Part shown: positions 63,089 to 64,000 of the stretch, in pieces
Layout of the letters: each line of letters opens with the position of its first letter
Position numbering within the stretch: the stretch's first letter is position 1
Origin: Flavisolibacter tropicus
Lineage (GTDB): Bacteria; Bacteroidota; Bacteroidia; Chitinophagales; Chitinophagaceae
NCBI RefSeq assembly: GCF_001644645.1
Contig: NZ_CP011390.1
Location: 5,039,501-5,103,500, forward strand
DNA: 64,000 bases
Direction: 5' to 3'
Program-made: the position numbers and the translations under genes
Notes under the pieces: model-generated
The model's database searches: none
The model's input: the letters and a program-made list of their open reading frames with translations, nothing else
Told to the model about the DNA's origin: nothing

Positions 63089-63699
63089 GATCGGGTATTT
63101 TTCTAAGGGTTATTACACATTTACCTGTTCTCTGCTGATCTTTAATCAAATTGCAAGCCAAGCAGTATAATGCACATTGATCCTGGCTTGAAGTATTGGT
63201 TGTGAAGCTGTTATCGGCTATCCGTTATTTTCTGTTTACCCTCCACGTATTTCTACAGTGCTAAATTTTTGTGGATTACTAACCGTTTTTATGGATCAGT
63301 TAGCTCTTGAAGAGTTGTCTCCATTTCATTGACGTGAGACGACAAACATGAGACGCGAAAAGAGAATCTGACAGTGCAGTTCTACTTCAATAATCAAAGT
63401 TTAAAAACACCCGTTGCCTTAACAATACTTTAAATTGATCAGCTTCATGTACTAATTCAAGGGCTTGAACCGTTTAATACCCAATTGCTATCAAGCTGAG
63501 GATAGGCCTCATGGGAGCGGGGGACGGCAAAGTCATCAATTCCGATCAACGGAAAAGGTAAACTTATAAACTAGTGAACTTGTAAACTATTTTTACTTTT
63601 CACGTCTCACGTTTGACGTTTCACGAAGTCGCCCACACTTGACAGCGAATGAGTATAATCTGAATTGAATTACATTTACGAGAAAGAGAAAAACCCGGC
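63089..63699. other. Gene-free spacer with an inverted word repeat
   Basis: About 610 bases without a coding frame. GACGTGAGACGACAAACATG at 63331-63350 is an inverted, diverged version of the CACGTCTCACGTTTGACG word at 63601-63618. Repeated ACTTATAAACTAGTGAACTTGTAAAC-type words (shorter than 10 bases each) lie near 63560-63590. Confidence 0.5.
63607..63626. repeat. Exact second copy of the 20-mer word
   Basis: TCACGTTTGACGTTTCACGA, identical to 62124-62143 and in the same orientation, embedded in a longer array (CACGTCTCACG...). Confidence 0.8.
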
Positions 63700-64000
63700 A
63701 TGAAATCAAAGCCCTCATTTTGGCAACGCATAGGCTTGCACGACTGGTTCCTGAAAAAAGATACGGAAGATACGCTAGCCACTACACCTACGCTGACACC
63801 TGATGCTATTTTTAAGTATATAGTGGATAAGTTCCAGGAGTCAATTCACGAACTTTCGTTTGCGGACCGTATTGTGTTTTACCACGAGTACATTATAGCC
63901 TTCAACACAGAAGACTATAAAGAATTCATGGAGAACAAGAAAGGCATCTTTGGCCTGATAGTACAAGAGTCAGTGAAGAAGTTTTACGAGCTGTTAAAAG
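63700..64000 (+). CDS. Hypothetical protein, 5' part (runs off the window)
   Basis: The first 100 codons of a gene that continues past the window. It starts MKSKPSFWQRIGLHDWFLKK and is hydrophilic and helical (FADRIVFYHEYIIAFNTEDY), with no signal peptide or membrane helix. No domain is recognisable in this part. The start ATG is the first in frame after a stop and no Shine-Dalgarno is evident. Confidence 0.65.
   Translation, partial: MKSKPSFWQRIGLHDWFLKKDTEDTLATTPTLTPDAIFKYIVDKFQESIHELSFADRIVFYHEYIIAFNTEDYKEFMENKKGIFGLIVQESVKKFYELLK

Noticed and set aside
1..64000. rRNA, tRNA, CRISPR array, prophage or insertion sequence
   Set aside because: Reading both strands showed no such pattern: no tRNA TPsiC-arm plus acceptor pairing, no regularly spaced identical repeats and no transposase or integrase frame.

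Overview
The window looks like chromosomal DNA from a Bacteroidota bacterium, most likely family Chitinophagaceae. The signs are a SusC/SusD outer-membrane pair, a protein with a type IX secretion (T9SS) sorting domain, giant periplasmic propeller sensors, receiver-only and LuxR-type regulators, many signal-peptide proteins ending in an A-Q cleavage site, few Shine-Dalgarno sequences, and TAnnTTTG-like -7 boxes. No rRNA, tRNA, phage, transposase or CRISPR array was seen. No single cassette stands out as a complete new system; the novelty lies in regulatory structures and small genes.

Layout. 0.2-6.5 kb: transport genes (APC amino-acid permease, DAACS symporter, DedA protein, a frameshifted MFS gene) and a family 9 glycosyltransferase. 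6.6-13.0 kb: two tandem paralogous propeller sensors whose C-terminal ATPase domain has lost its N, D and G boxes. 13.2-16.0 kb: MgtC with its start codon inside a perfect 14-bp hairpin capped by GGAA, a possible 32-residue membrane peptide just upstream, and an ABC-F ATPase. 16.5-22.7 kb: a secreted hydrolase, CsbD, a diacylglycerol-kinase-type lipid kinase divergent from an App1-type phosphatidate phosphatase, a PPOX-fold stress protein, DinB and a PH-like membrane protein. 22.9-30.5 kb: three successive TetR regulators followed by TolC, membrane-fusion protein and RND pump. 30.7-42.6 kb: type II NADH dehydrogenase, SusC/SusD, a decayed Tat-exported phosphoesterase, a VOC protein, an NHL-propeller T9SS cargo and a beta-helix protein.

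42.8-54.6 kb: small accessory genes. These include two acetyltransferases, a small family present as one intact and one TGA-interrupted copy, a rhodanese, a sterol-desaturase-like hydroxylase, a lytic transglycosylase, acylphosphatase, a deaminase, and five small, very hydrophilic, probably disordered proteins. 54.6-64.0 kb: S41 protease, receiver protein, MpaB/DUF2236 oxygenase, a LuxR regulator behind a tetranucleotide repeat, YdcF, PAP2 phosphatase and a gene running off the end.

Several intergenic spaces carry imperfect arrays of short words (CACAGAGG-like, TTCACGTTTGACG-like, ATTGATC-like) rather than genes. Points most worth following: the mgtC start-codon hairpin, the paired ATPase-degenerate sensors, the stacked TetR genes with a 17-bp inverted repeat, the opposed lipid kinase/phosphatase pair, the interrupted small gene family and the hydrophilic-protein cluster.
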